Assembly: GCA_019055375.1 (NCBI GenBank) | Contig: JAHQIW010001369.1 | Location: 248,001 to 312,000, forward strand | Length of the DNA: 64,000 nucleotides | DNA from: Parelaphostrongylus tenuis | Lineage: Eukaryota; Nematoda; Chromadorea; Rhabditida; Metastrongylidae | Direction of reading: 5' to 3' | Shown: positions 1-10,509 of the stretch, piece by piece | Position numbering within the stretch: position 1 is the stretch's first letter | Layout: each line of letters opens with the position of its first letter | The notes under the pieces: model-generated | What the model was told of the DNA's origin: nothing | Database searches by the model: none | The model's input: only the letters and a program-made list of their open reading frames with translations | Program-made: the position numbers and the translations under genes

Positions 1-24
1 GTGAGTGAAGTTCTCAAGTGAGCG

Positions 25-366
25 GTGATCACTGAAGAAAATCGGACACAACAAAACCAAGTATTGCGAGGGCTACTGGTTGTAGACCATCGACCCGCAC
101 CAATCGGCTCTGGAGAAGACGATGGCGTTGAAACTTTATGTAATCTTAGCAACCTAAAAAGTGTACTGCTATCTCACTTCATGTTACATGAGGGCGGATT
201 TCCTACTGATGAAAACGATCTGATCAATAAAGTGAAGATAATATATGAAGCTATTTTTTCTTTTCAAACTCATAAGGACTCATTCATGAGTGGTGAGTGG
301 AAGGATAACGCTCTCTTCTCAAATTATCCTCGATTGCAACAGAAATTCAATAGCGGAGTGATATAG
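25..366 (+). repeat. Repeat fragment with an incidental 113-codon open frame
   Basis: The open frame shows no recognisable domain. Its first third (about 85-155) matches a dispersed repeat also seen near 49920-49990 and 56570-56640: a 'GGCTCTG(A/G)AGAAGACG' phrase, a short hairpin, then 'GAAAC'. The frame is therefore probably a chance reading of a repeat end followed by unique sequence. A real exon cannot be excluded, because the rest (from about residue 45) has ordinary amino-acid composition and no repeat match that I can see. Confidence 0.35.
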
Positions 367-369
367 CTT

Positions 370-2780
370 TACGAGTTGTGTGCAGTGCTTTTGTGAGTTT
401 CTCGGATTGAATTTCTAACCACGACAATCAGACCTGCACATTAATATAATAGAAATAGTAGGATAACAAGGATAGTAATGCGCAATGAGAAACTGGTGAT
501 GATGCGATAGTAATCTCAGTGCATCGATGATTGAAGACTATGATCATCTGTCACAGAAAGATGAGCAAGAAAGTTCATGAAGTAAAAGTCATAGCGCCAT
601 CTGATAGCAATTCCTGAATACCAGCTGAGGGTAGATATTGTTGCACTGGTCGTAACCATTCTTAATAATTGGCTTAGTGGTTGTGCAGGAATAGATACGC
701 TGGAATTAAATACACATGCAACTCAGCTGTTGGCATTAACACGTTCGGGACGGCGCGTACCTGTGCTGGTACGCGACTGTTAAAAAGGCCTTCCTCGGCG
801 CGCAGAACTTTTTTCTTATAATCTAAATAACACTCAAAACCTTAAAACTCAGCAATATTATAAAACATATTAGGTTTCCAAAAACCCTTCTTATTTTGTT
901 GTAGCAACAAAAATAAAATTGTACTTCACACTCGGCTCATTTCGCTGCCCAGCCTGGGGTCTATGGATAGCTTTTTGCTGAAGTTGTGGCATCCATTCGA
1001 TAGCTCAAATTTCGACGATCTCAGGGCTGAAATTGGCTTTCGCGAAAATATTTACAGAACACTGCAAGAGCGAAAAGAAGATTACGTTTTACACTCAAAA
1101 TAATTAGTCTATTGCTCGAACTTTGTGTATGCATCTGCGATTACTATAAATGCAGCTTATGTGCTAGAGACACCTTAGCCGTATAAAAAAGTAGAGTCTA
1201 ACAAGGGAAAAGTTCATAAGTTCATTTTTAGTAAGAAGAATACCACCTGTCAAGAAATCATCTGGTTTCATGAGAAAAACACATTCGTTGCAGTAAGGAA
1301 TTCATTTCTACATGTTATTTAAACATTTCTTCCTATGTTATCTATGTTCTTGTATTCATTTGACGGCCTAACAGATGATTTTGCCACTAGATTTGCTTTG
1401 CAATAACACTTGATTAATATGCTTTACTAACAAAGAGAAGATGATGTTTTGCTTCCGGTGTTACTATCTCGTTGGTTGAAATTCAGAGCGGCAGAAAGAA
1501 CTTCTACTAGCATATTTTTAGTGATAAGATCTCTCAGTTATCCCTAAAATACCTACTTTTGATCATGTCCTTGCGATAACAACGCGTTCAAAACTATTTT
1601 TCCCACTTCTTTAGGCGATATTGCAAGAGTATAATTCAAAACACATCTTGTAAAATGTGTAACTTTTAGCAGAACTTATACGGAGGGATTTTTGGTACCT
1701 AGAAAAGGAAGCCTTGATAGAGTTCGCATTCATCATTTTGTGGAGCACTTTTATGAAGAGAGTGCATCTTCTTCAACCAAATCTTCGGAACTTCATTGAT
1801 GTTATAGATTTTTTACTCAAAAGAAAGCCTTCTAGTGCATGGTAACAACGAGAGGGGAAATATACTAAGCTTTCGAAAAAGATAGCACATGGTTTGAACT
1901 TTACAGCGGGTTTTGTTGGTAACTATTCAATGAAATCAAGTAGTCGTAACATTCATCGTCAAAAATGTAAAATGTTGCCGATGAGATTACTACAGCAAGC
2001 TTTTGTAAGAAAAACGCAAATGTGTTCTATGTTCGGTAAGTTTTTGATAGAAAACTACATCATTCGAAAGCGAACATGTTTCCAAATCCTGTTGTGCATG
2101 CAGCTGCCTATTTTAGAAAGTGTGACCGTCTTTTTCTATTCTCATTCGTCCAATGGCCGTAGATATGTCTGAATTGGGCGCAGTACAGTACATTATTAGT
2201 TAAAATTTTGTTTTCTTTCTGATTTTGTTTTGGCTTTTCCATCTTCGGGGTTCGGGAGGGTCAAATTGACTCGCAATTTCCTCAATCGACCACTTCCGAA
2301 GACACACCTCCGAAGAAGTGACAACTATGAGCAAACGAGAAATATGCGGCATTTACTAGTTTTCCTAAAAATGCCCATGTTTTATGTACAGAGCTCTTCC
2401 GTAACACAAAATAATTTGGCTCCTAAGCGCACATATGGCCGGACGTCATAGAAATCAACAAAATCCATGTATCGACAGAGCAGGTTTGTGGCTTACTGGG
2501 GGACGGCCACAGTTACGTGCACGTGGTCACTTTGAAGTTATTCCAAGAGATCGGAATGTCAGGGAGGTACAAGGATTCGCCATGAGGGTAATCAACTAAA
2601 AAATATCTAGAGCACGCAAAACTCGTAGGCATAACCGTGACAAAATTTGCAACAGTGTGCAATGTTTATAGTAAAAGACAAGTGGATATATAAAAATGAA
2701 CACCCATAGAATGATGGAACAAAGTTTGTTCTAAAATACTATATAGATCATACCTCCTGAATACACTAGTAGTCCAAAAG
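370..2780. other. Non-coding stretch, no gene seen
   Basis: No open frame here has a domain, good splice sites or coding-like composition. The frames at 1894-2172 and 2230-2451 look random. The segment at 2470-2600 is a dispersed repeat, also found at 21165-21310, sharing the phrase 'acgtggtcac(a/t)ttgaagtta'. A short TTAA-flanked hairpin at 734-784 is listed separately. Confidence 0.5.
734..784. repeat. TTAA-flanked perfect hairpin, possible piggyBac-type MITE remnant
   Basis: An 8-bp perfect stem (cgcgtacc at 754-761, ggtacgcg at 768-775) encloses a 6-base loop. TTAA occurs just outside on each side (about 735 and 781). TTAA is the target duplication of piggyBac-like elements, so this may be the collapsed end pair of a small non-autonomous element. 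The flanks are GC-rich compared with the surroundings. Confidence 0.35.
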
Positions 2781-2789
2781 TTAGCTTGG

Positions 2790-3010
2790 GGGAATGATAC
2801 GGGTCCAGAAAGGCCGGCTAGAAAGTGGTTTGTGAAAATCAAAGCTGGAGAGAACAGTCTGGAGGACTAATCGCGCTTGGGCCGTCCAGAGGAAGCTCGA
2901 TTAATCTTGCGTGCCGCTTCCTAGCATCCTCTACTCGTCATTCGTGCATTACCTCCGGTTTATAAGTTTAGTGTTATTGCTTTGGTGCTAAAACTCATGG
3001 AACAACCTAG
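2790..3010 (+). mobile_element. Mariner-like helix-turn-helix fragment
   Basis: Translation near 2825-2900 gives KWFVKIKAGENSLED, a stop, then SRLGRP. This matches the mariner transposase N-terminal region (W-F-x-K-F-x-x-G-x-x-x-L-E-D-x-x-x-x-G-R-P). The same fragment occurs near 48420-48500 and 54285-54370, each with its own stops. All are inactive. A downstream tail ('cgtgccgcttcctagc...') recurs near 49150, 54380 and 55860, so the fragments belong to one degenerate repeat family. Hookworm mariners of this type are known (bandit in Ancylostoma), but assignment to that element is a guess. Confidence 0.5.
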
Positions 3011-4090
3011 TCGTATGCATCATTACTTTTACCCAACTATACAGTTTTCTAGTTTCTAGTCGATGTTTTGTTTTTTTGTATTGCACATAACGAAAAACAT
3101 CGAAACATAAAGACTTATGCTGTGATATCCTTTGTACAAATCATTAAAAAAGATTGAATGCCGTAAACAGTATGACTGCGCAAAAGACTTATGTTTTTCG
3201 ACATTCAAAAATCTGTACATGCTCCAGAAGCATATAAGTGTGTGAAGAAACCGTGATGTGTCAAGCTTAACGAGAAATGTAAAAATTTTTTCAAGACGGT
3301 GAAGAAAACCCGAATGGAATAACGAAAATAGCGCACAGCCTTTGGGAATAGCGCTGTGCGCAACGATTTCTATTGCCTTCCGGAACTGGTCAACGATCAG
3401 AGTACGAACGAACAAGATATCATGTCTACCTCAGTGTTCGTCTCGCTTACATTCCACCTCTTATTAAATCTATCAATTTTCTCAAAAATGCTCCTGCCCC
3501 TGTTAGTCAATATTAGCATGCTATGCTTCTTTTAAAGGTTGTAGCATTAGCGCAACAACAGTCCTCCTTAATTAAAAGATTTTGCTCCACGATAACGAAC
3601 TATGGCCTAGCTTCAAATACACAACAAGTATTTTCGCTTCTTCCAGTCGTAAATTGCCGTTCTCGTCTAATTTCTATTTATATATGATCTCGCAAAAAGG
3701 CTTCATAAGCTACCACTAGTATAAATCTTTCCATAAACTATCCACCACTCTCCTAGCCTAAAGATGATGGAAGGTGGTTTAACTGCAACACGTTGCAGTC
3801 AATCGTTTCTACTAACTGTGAGTCCCAAAAAAATGTAGTGCACTTAAAACTCTTTTATCTGGGTTTCAACCATCCCACTCACCGCAGTGCATGATAAGAT
3901 GAATGATGTATAAAGAATCACACTGATTTCATTCCAACTTTAAGTCGATAAGTGATGTTCGCGATATAAACTTTATTGTAACGCTGACTCATGTAGGATA
4001 CAACTTAGAGAAATATCTGAGAAAAAGACCAAGAAAAGTGGACAGATTTGGTCTTAAGGCGGACATTTCTAAAAGATGGTTGTACATCCT
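3010..4090. other. Non-coding stretch, one unassigned minus-strand open frame
   Basis: A 119-codon minus-strand frame (3056-3415) has no domain that I recognise, is rich in Phe and Ser, and lacks clear splice signals. I see no RNA gene or repeat structure in the remainder. Confidence 0.35.
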
Positions 4091-4091
4091 T

Positions 4092-4430
4092 TTATTATTA
4101 TATTATTATTTGAGCCAACATGTCATGTGGTCTGGTAAGGGTTCTTGTACAGCCCGAGACACGTGTTTCGTCCTTACAGACTCGTCAGTCGGGCAAAGCT
4201 CGTCGTCTTTTGATATTTTTATAATCAGTTTTCTCGGGAGCTCTGCTCCCTTACAGAGAGTCATCGAAGACGAACGGTTTACACTCTATGTCAAGCGAAA
4301 TTTTCACCTATCACAGAGCGTTTGCGCACTCGATTGCTCTTTGGCTGGTATTTTTATCATATTATTCTTTATTTCGAGTGCTTTATTAAGACCACGCTCA
4401 AATTTCAATAGATCCTTTCATTATTACTTG
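4092..4430 (-). mobile_element. Hammerhead-ribozyme-bearing repeat, copy 1
   Basis: One unit of a dispersed repeat found at about 27.6, 38.1 and 41.5-42.0 kb as well. In the minus orientation it starts with 'cgctcaaatttcaatagatc' homology (other end 'ttgagccaacatgtcatgtgg'). It carries a hammerhead ribozyme near its 3' side, and a middle section ends in 'attgctctttggctggta' (read on the plus strand). The plus-strand end phrase 'cacgctcaaatttcaata' is followed directly by 'ttgagccaacttgtcat' of a second partial copy, so units sit head to tail. That layout is typical of the terminal repeats of Penelope-like elements and of retrozymes. No reverse transcriptase is present nearby, so the copy is non-autonomous. 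Confidence 0.7.
4152..4194 (-). ncRNA. Type I hammerhead ribozyme with intact core
   Basis: Read on the minus strand, the order is: stem I 5' strand GCCCGA (4194-4189), core CUGACGA (4188-4182), stem II GUCU-GUAA-GGAC with a GNRA loop (4181-4170), core GAAA (4169-4166), minimal stem III CACGUG (4165-4160), cleavage dinucleotide UC (4159-4158), stem I 3' strand UCGGGC (4157-4152). All invariant hammerhead bases are present. Stem I is 6 perfect pairs and stem II is 3 Watson-Crick pairs plus one G-U. Self-cleavage would fall between 4158 and 4157. A very short stem III is a known feature of hammerheads in Penelope-like retroelements. Activity is inferred from structure only. Confidence 0.82.
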
Positions 4431-4600
4431 AGCCAACTTGTCATCTATTCTGGTAAGGGCTCTTGTAGCACGTGTATCGGGCTGTACAAGAGCCCTTACC
4501 AGACCACATGACAAGTTGGCTCAAATAATAATAAAAGGATCTATTGAAATTTGAGCATGGTCTAGATAAAGCACTCGAAACAAAGGTATAAGATGGTTGT
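4431..4600. repeat. Head-to-head partial copies of the hammerhead repeat
   Basis: A minus-oriented end (ttgagccaacttgtcat... to about 4466) is joined to a plus-oriented copy that begins inside ribozyme stem III (cacgtg, 4469-4474) and runs outward through 'tatcgggctgtacaagagc' and 'acaagttggctcaaataa'. The result is an inverted repeat with arms of about 35 bp flanking a short centre. The ribozyme core itself is lost, so neither half can cleave. Confidence 0.7.
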
Positions 4601-4889
4601 ATATTCAGCTATATTGTTCACGACATCGCACAATAACTTCAAAGTTCATCGAAACCCTATGATAGGGTAAATCAAGAAATCCTTCATCAAAATCTATTAT
4701 GGAATTGTCGCAAAAGAGAATGAACATTGAACAGTTGTATGATATGTGAACAAAGGCCATGCATGTATGGTTTCCTACACTCAACATTGAAAAACAATAA
4801 ATGTTGTTAGACATGATATTACTGATCTACAATAGCTGCAGCAGATTAAGCGTTACAATAGGTTGATCATAAAGTGACATATGCGATGA

Positions 4890-5102
4890 AATCATAGGCA
4901 TTTGAGCACTAGCAGGACGAGCGAGCTGTCTTCTAGAGAAGGTTCTAAACCCTCTAGATAGGCTAATCTCTTTTCAAGTAGTTGTCTTTCTTTCAGCAGT
5001 TTCTTCTCTAATTCTTCCCACCACTCTTTCTAAGCAGGTAGTTCTGACAGAGGCTCAGCATTCAGAAGACGGGCAAATTTTTGTGCTTTGGACTTCTGTG
5101 AA
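4890..5102 (-). pseudogene. Coiled-coil exon broken by one in-frame TAG
   Basis: The minus strand from about 5098 reads KSKAQKFARLLNAEPL, then SELPA, a TAG stop, then KEWWEELEKKLLKERQLLEK and a further leucine-rich stretch to about 4900. The strong Glu/Lys/Leu heptad-like pattern and open frame on both sides of the single stop look like real coding sequence. TAG is one base from TGG (Trp). A possible acceptor (CACAG) precedes the segment. I do not recognise the protein. It may be a fragment of a larger gene now lost, or a processed pseudogene piece. Confidence 0.4.
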
Positions 5103-5109
5103 AAGAAAT

Positions 5110-5860
5110 AGTCGTTCTGTTATCCGTACATGCAGTGGCCTTCAACTATTGTCCTTCATAGGCAAGATAACTGCAAATATAATCACTAATCAGATGAACG
5201 AGTAGAAGATCAACATATTGTATAGTAAAATGGCTCGTTTTCACTATTAGTGCAGACCGAGCATCACTTTTCGTTTTCCAATCAATAATATCGTTCCCGA
5301 CAGCGACCAGTTTCATACGTCGTGACGTACGTGGATTCCAATTCGCGGATCGTTGTTAAATTAGAATTAAAGTGCTAAAGAACGCTGAGCTAGTAAGCCA
5401 ACTTTCTGGGCCAACTAGGGATGGCGGCATAAGTGGAAGGGTCGAAGACATCACATGTCTCTTTTCTTTCATGTCACTTTTCATGTTCACTGAACAACCT
5501 GGGTAGAAAAGTCTGCTCTTGCAAAAATATTCCGAACTGAGTGTTAATTAACACACTGAGAGGTTATAGTCAGATGGACTTATTTCTTATCTGTTGTCAG
5601 CGCAATCCTTTCTCTCACCTAGTTAATAGTTTTCATACCGGCATTGCTATAGAAATACTTAACATCGGAGTGATAAAACGATGACTTTGTAAAAATTCTC
5701 ATCAATACCTATGCCTTTAAAGTCTCAATGTTGCATTTCGATGATCAGCTAGAATTGACCACGACATTAGAAAAGAATTCAATAGCAGAGACAACGAAAC
5801 GGATGGAAGACATCGCGCATCTCACAAAGGCCTTTGGTACCCAACCAACTTTGTTAGAAG
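5110..5860. other. No gene or clear repeat seen
   Basis: No coding-like frame, RNA motif or inverted structure was recognised between the coiled-coil remnant and the LINE. Confidence 0.4.
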
Positions 5861-6240
5861 AAATTTAGTAAAACCATGCTATGCTCCCACGGATTTCCCT
5901 CTTTGAGGGGTCCCGCTCGGCTAGTCGCGAGGGCACGTGGCGCTCTCCAGGTGGTAGATAAGAAAACTCAACGCGAGCCAGAAGCGACCGTGTGCTTCCC
6001 AGACATGCAGGTGGATTCAGGGAACGAGCTCTTTGCTTCTCCTGCGCCGACTTGGCAAAACTTTATTTCTACGTGTCAAATCGGCCGAGAGCCTGCAATC
6101 AAGCGGTTGGGAAGTGCATGGGAGGCGGTTAGGAGTCGCGTCCAACAAATGCAACAATAAGCTCCCCCACTCCTCCGAGAGAGACTGGCACGATACTCGT
6201 GAGTACCCAGCCCCACCTTTAGAGCACAGGCAAGCTATAC

Positions 6241-7120
6241 TTGGGGTATCAAAATGCTAGAAACAGCAATAAATACGGGCCTCATTCGCCTAACCGCGAA
6301 ACAGCCCCTCGTACGACAACGCTAGGTAAAACGAGTACGGTGAGGCTGCTAAAAGTTCAGGGCCAAGGTAGGATGCCAAGATGGAGAACGACTAAAATGA
6401 CGATCTGTACCTACAATGCACGAACACTTGCTCACGAATCCGCTGTAGAAGATCTATTGATTCAAGCAAGACGAATAAGGTACGACGTCATTGGCCTGGC
6501 AGAGACGAGAAGGCGCCATCCTTTACACGCTGTTTATGACACCGGAGAAGAACTGTTCTTTGGTACACGCGATCGCAGAGGTGTCGGCGGCGTTGGCGTC
6601 CTCGTCAAATCGAAATTGACCGTGAACATCGATTCGTTTGAACAACTAACAATCCGTATCGGAAGATTACGGTTGAAACGATGTGGTTCTATGCCGGCTT
6701 TGACCATCTTCGTTGCTTACGCATCAACATCAAGCTATGACGAAGACGAAGTCGAAGCGTTCTACATGGACCTCAAAAAATTCTTCAGAGAGAATCATAC
6801 ATTCTTCAAGGTCATTGTCGGAGATTTTAACGCAAAAACTGGACCTAGAAGAACGCCTGAAGAAGGTCACATAGGGACCCACGGACTTGAATGGAATGAA
6901 CAGGGTGAGAGGCTATTTGAGTTTATCATGACGACCCAAACCATCCATGGTAACTCGCAATTCCAAAAGCCTCTTTCTCAGCGATGGACGTGGGAGTCTC
7001 CCAATGGAGAGTAACATAACGAAGTAGATCACATCATAGTAAATCGAAGGTTTTTGCCTGACCGACGTCGCTGTTGTTCCTAAGTTCTACACGGGATCAG
7101 ACCATCGCCTCCTTCGCGCA
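6241..7120 (+). pseudogene. RTE endonuclease domain (APE type)
   Basis: Open from about 6380 to a stop at 7014. It has the catalytic landmarks of AP-like endonucleases: TYNARTL near the start, an AETR glutamate motif, and VGDFNAKTG for the D-x-N site. After the stop the same protein continues in pieces as NEVDHIIVNRR, then (shifted frame) FYTGSDHRLLRA, giving the final S-D-H motif near 7093-7118. In an intact element this enzyme nicks target DNA to prime reverse transcription. Here at least one stop and one frameshift interrupt it. Confidence 0.8.
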
Positions 7121-7777
7121 ATGTTCCGTTTTTCGAGGAGAGGAGAGAAAGCCGCTAAATTCAAACAACGAAGTCCCAGAACTACCATAAACTGGGATGT
7201 ATTCAAATCATTAGTCGGCTCTTGGGAAGATACCGTTGTCGACAACATCGACGAAGAATACGATCGACTTGTTGAATATCTTCACGTTAGCGCTATGAAA
7301 GCCGAGAGTCCTAAGGTCACGAAGAGACGCTTGTCTGCGCAGACACTCGAGCTGATACGTCAACGTGGAATCGCACGAGCTACAGGCAACCGAAACCTTA
7401 CGTCCGAACTTGCGAAACGCTGCAGAGAAGCGATAAAAGAAGACCTCAAAGAGAGAAGAGCAGCAGTTATGGCAGAAGCTGCAGAAGCTGGGAAGAGCAT
7501 TCGCAAAGCCCAGCGAGGCTTCGCCAACTATAAGACCAAGATGATTGCACTCCGATACCCTGACGGGACACTTACAGCTTCGAGAACGGCTATGGAGAAA
7601 ATCATCCACCAATACTACTCGGATCTCTTCGCTAGCCATGTCCTCTTACCGTCATATAAATTGAAAGAGGATGAATCTGTCGTACCACCGGTCCTCCCTT
7701 CCGAAATCCGACATGCTATATCGTCGATGAAGAGCAGAACAACACCCGGTCCAGACAGATTAGACCAGAACACCTGA
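7121..7777 (+). pseudogene. RTE linker and start of reverse transcriptase
   Basis: A 218-codon open frame. The first 150 residues form the charged Lys/Arg/Glu-rich linker typical between endonuclease and polymerase. The end reads PSEIRHAISSMKSRTTPGPD, matching the reverse transcriptase segment just before the 'P-G-P-D-x-(I/L)' fingers motif. The frame then breaks at about 7765, and the polymerase continues in another frame. Confidence 0.75.
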
Positions 7778-8610
7778 AGAACCTGCCGCCAGTTCTCATC
7801 AACACCCTGGCTCGGCTCTTCACTCGCTACCTGTCAGAATGCAAGGTCCCTATTCAATGGAAAACCAACAAGACCGTGTTGTGGTTCAAGAAGGGAGACC
7901 TTCACGACATAGGCAATTATCGCTCAATCTGCTTGCTGTCCTTGTCTATAAAGCTCTTCACTCGAGTCATTCTAAACAGGACTGACAGAACACCTGGACG
8001 AAGGACAGCCATGCGAACAAGCAGTGTTCCGAAAAGGATTTCGTACTATAGACCACATCCACACTATTACAAGACTCACTGAAGTTTCACGAGAGTACAA
8101 ACAACCACTCTGTCTCAATTTTATCGATCTGAAGAAAGCTTTGATTCAGTGGAAACAGAAGCGGTTATAGAGGCTCTGGATAACCAGAGCGTCCCTACTC
8201 GGTACATAATGATCCTTCGTAAGCTTTATAAAGATTTCAAAACCAAAATATCTTCATTCAACAAAATATCACCATCGACGTAAGATGGGGGTCTCAACAA
8301 TGCAGTACAGCTTAGCCAAAAGCATTCACTACCACCCTCCAGAACGTCATGCGAACATTGGAATGGGACGATATGGCAGTGAGAATTGACGGTCGACAAT
8401 CAAACCATCCTCGCTTTGTTGACGATATCATTCTCAAAACACCAAACATCAGCCAAGCGGAACGAATGTTGACCGATTTCGACAACGCCTGTGGAAAGAT
8501 TGGCCTTCGACTGAATCTAGCGGAAACGATGCTCATGAGGAACGGACTGGTTATGAATGTCCCATTCAAGGTCAACGGAACGAAAATCTCCGAATGCTCC
8601 AGATAGTCTA
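7765..8610 (+). pseudogene. RTE reverse transcriptase palm, frameshifted
   Basis: Successive motifs appear in different frames: RPEHLKNLPPVLINTLA after 7765, GNYRSICLLSLSIKL near 7910, NFIDLKKA then FDSVE near 8118-8150 (motif A, split by a shift), and FVDDI near 8412 in place of the usual (Y/F)xDD (motif C). It continues through ACGKIGLRLNL. The catalytic aspartates remain visible, but at least three shifts and stops mean no active enzyme is made. Confidence 0.8.
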
Positions 8611-9239
8611 TCTAAGTCGTGAAATCACCATGATTAGCGACCTAGCTCCAAGAGTTGAATAAGAGGAGACGAGCGACTTGGGCAACGTTTAAGAGCATCA
8701 AAGATGTAGTGAATAGGACAAAGAATATCCGCTCCGGCTCACCTGTCTACTCGACGATTGTCCTTGCCTATCGTATGCAGCAAAACGTGGTTGCTACGTA
8801 AGGAGGATAAATGATCACTTGGTGTTATTGGCGTGCAGCCGAAAGGTCGATGCTAGGAGTGTTCCGTATCTCGCAAATGAAAGAAAGGATCCGAAGTTCT
8901 GACCTACGTCAAAGATCGAAGAGTAAGGACGCCTATTTACACACCAGGATGTCGAAAATAAGGTGGGCCGCACATGTGATGCACTTCAACGTCAAATGTT
9001 GGACGAGAGACGTTACTGACTAAATTTCTCGGGACATCAAGCGCTCTACAGGAAGACCCCCTAAGCGATGGACCGAATTCTTCACGAAAGGCATAGAGTA
9101 AAGATATGATGCTAGCTAATTATTAGAGCGAGGAGGACCCACTGGCTACTCTTGCACGCGATATGGAAAAGTATAAGTGATGCTGGTATCCGCTCGAGTC
9201 ACTCGACGATGAACGGGATGACAGGTGATACAGGTGATG

Positions 9240-9700
9240 CCATGCAGCTGAAACTGGGGTGATTATCCAGTTAATGTGAAGAGTTTACATGCGATACGCA
9301 AGTCATTCGAGTGATCTCTTGTGAATATGAGTCGCACTAAATGCCAAGTTGGTCTGCTTAGACTGAATTTTTGAAGAATATCCCATTCATCAGCCTCGAT
9401 GGGTAATCTAAGAAATAACGTTTGTAAGCTTATTATACAGCAAGTACACAACAGGAGAAAAGGGCAAGAAGATCACTGGAAGAAGTCAGAGGATAATCAA
9501 ACACACTCTGAAGTAGACCTCTGTGAGTATACCTCTACGTTTTGATGTCAAACGAAAGGCAGCTGTTCTAAAAGCAACTTATATCTAAAGCTGCCCTAAT
9601 CCACACGCATAGAATTGCAAGACAGCGAAGTCGGTAAACAAAAGCGCTGGGGCTTCCACAAATGTTGAAGACGAATAACCAAAGAATGTAAACAAAAAAA
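9240..9700. other. Intergenic, nothing recognised
   Basis: Short open frames only, with no domain, repeat or RNA signal seen. Confidence 0.4.
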
Positions 9701-10500
9701 AGGTACGACCTTTTCGGACCCTTTGCGATGGATATAGTGAACAGATCCGTATCTTGTTCATTTACTGGTGGTAGCACGAAGCTGGACTTACTGTGCAGGC
9801 AAAATTGCCCGTTAGCAAGGTCGTTAAAATAACATTTGTTTCGACGCTGTAGATCGTGTAAGGAAGAAACGCTAGAATAAAAGTTAGGTGGCAGCTCTCT
9901 CATCTTGCCCACGAGACTGGAGGTGACCATTACAGCAGGGTGCTTTTTAACTTTCATGACAGTAAGTACTCACCAGGTTTCCTATAGATTTCTCCATCGC
10001 CTGAATCTCTCTGTGAACTTTATAGACAATGCCTTGCAAGAATTAAAATTGACAGACTTACTGCACATTGCTATTATACCAACAAATACAAAACGGCATT
10101 AGTTTTTCATGAGATAAAACTATAACTTACATCACAGCGTTTCTCACTCTGCTCGTCAAAACTGCAAAGAACTCTGCCTACGACATTTTGAATCGGTATA
10201 GCATCAACAACGACTTGACGGTTTTTGTTGTGGCACTTTAAAGGCTGCCGGCAACGCCTGTAAGATTGAAGGAGAATTGTGTATATGAGACAAGACATCG
10301 TTCTTTTTTTTTACATGAAAAAAAGACTGCCATACCATCCAAAAAAAAAAGTGCACAATAGTGCGAAGCTACCTTTGAGCCAGCTGCAATGACGATATAC
10401 GTCTTTCCAATTTCGTCCCATTCTTGCTTCCCAAATTGTATACTCGCTATGTGCGAAGTTTCACTGCACCTCATTTCTGCGAGGTGAACCACCTGAAGCA
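9700..10500 (-). CDS. Unrecognised multi-exon gene, 3' part (tentative)
   Basis: Three minus-strand segments look like exons. (a) About 10494-10372, after CTTCAG, reads VVHLAEMRCSETSHIASIQF and ends ...IVIAAGSK before GTAGCT. (b) About 10251-10132, after CCGGCAG, reads PLKCHNKNRQVVVDAIP and ends EQSEKRCD before GTAAGT. Phases of (a) and (b) agree (both 0). (c) About 9950-9785 contains KKHPAVMVTSSLVGKMREL and ends ...NGQFCLH before GTAAGT, but its upstream junction could not be resolved. The composition is cysteine-bearing and non-repetitive. No family was recognised, and the model should be treated as a hypothesis. Confidence 0.35.
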
Positions 10501-10509
10501 ACAGTTTAT

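Larger units (their letters stand above)
5870..9235 (+). mobile_element. RTE-clade LINE, full-length-like but decayed
   Basis: The parts come in LINE order: a 5' segment with an unassigned short open frame (5876-6160), an apurinic-type endonuclease (6241-about 7110), a linker and reverse transcriptase (about 7120-8610), and a C-terminal segment ending WYPLESLDDERDDR and TGA at 9228. It is followed by a short 'acaggtgat' tail repeat. This ending and the absence of a separate gag-like ORF fit RTE elements of nematodes. Several frameshifts and stops separate the pieces, so it cannot encode a working protein. No target duplication was identified with confidence. Confidence 0.85.

Noticed and set aside
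3056..3415. 119-codon minus-strand frame as a gene
   Set aside because: No domain, no convincing splice or initiation context; kept only as part of a non-coding stretch.
7211..7639. 142-codon minus-strand frame
   Set aside because: Antisense shadow of the LINE linker region; no domain.
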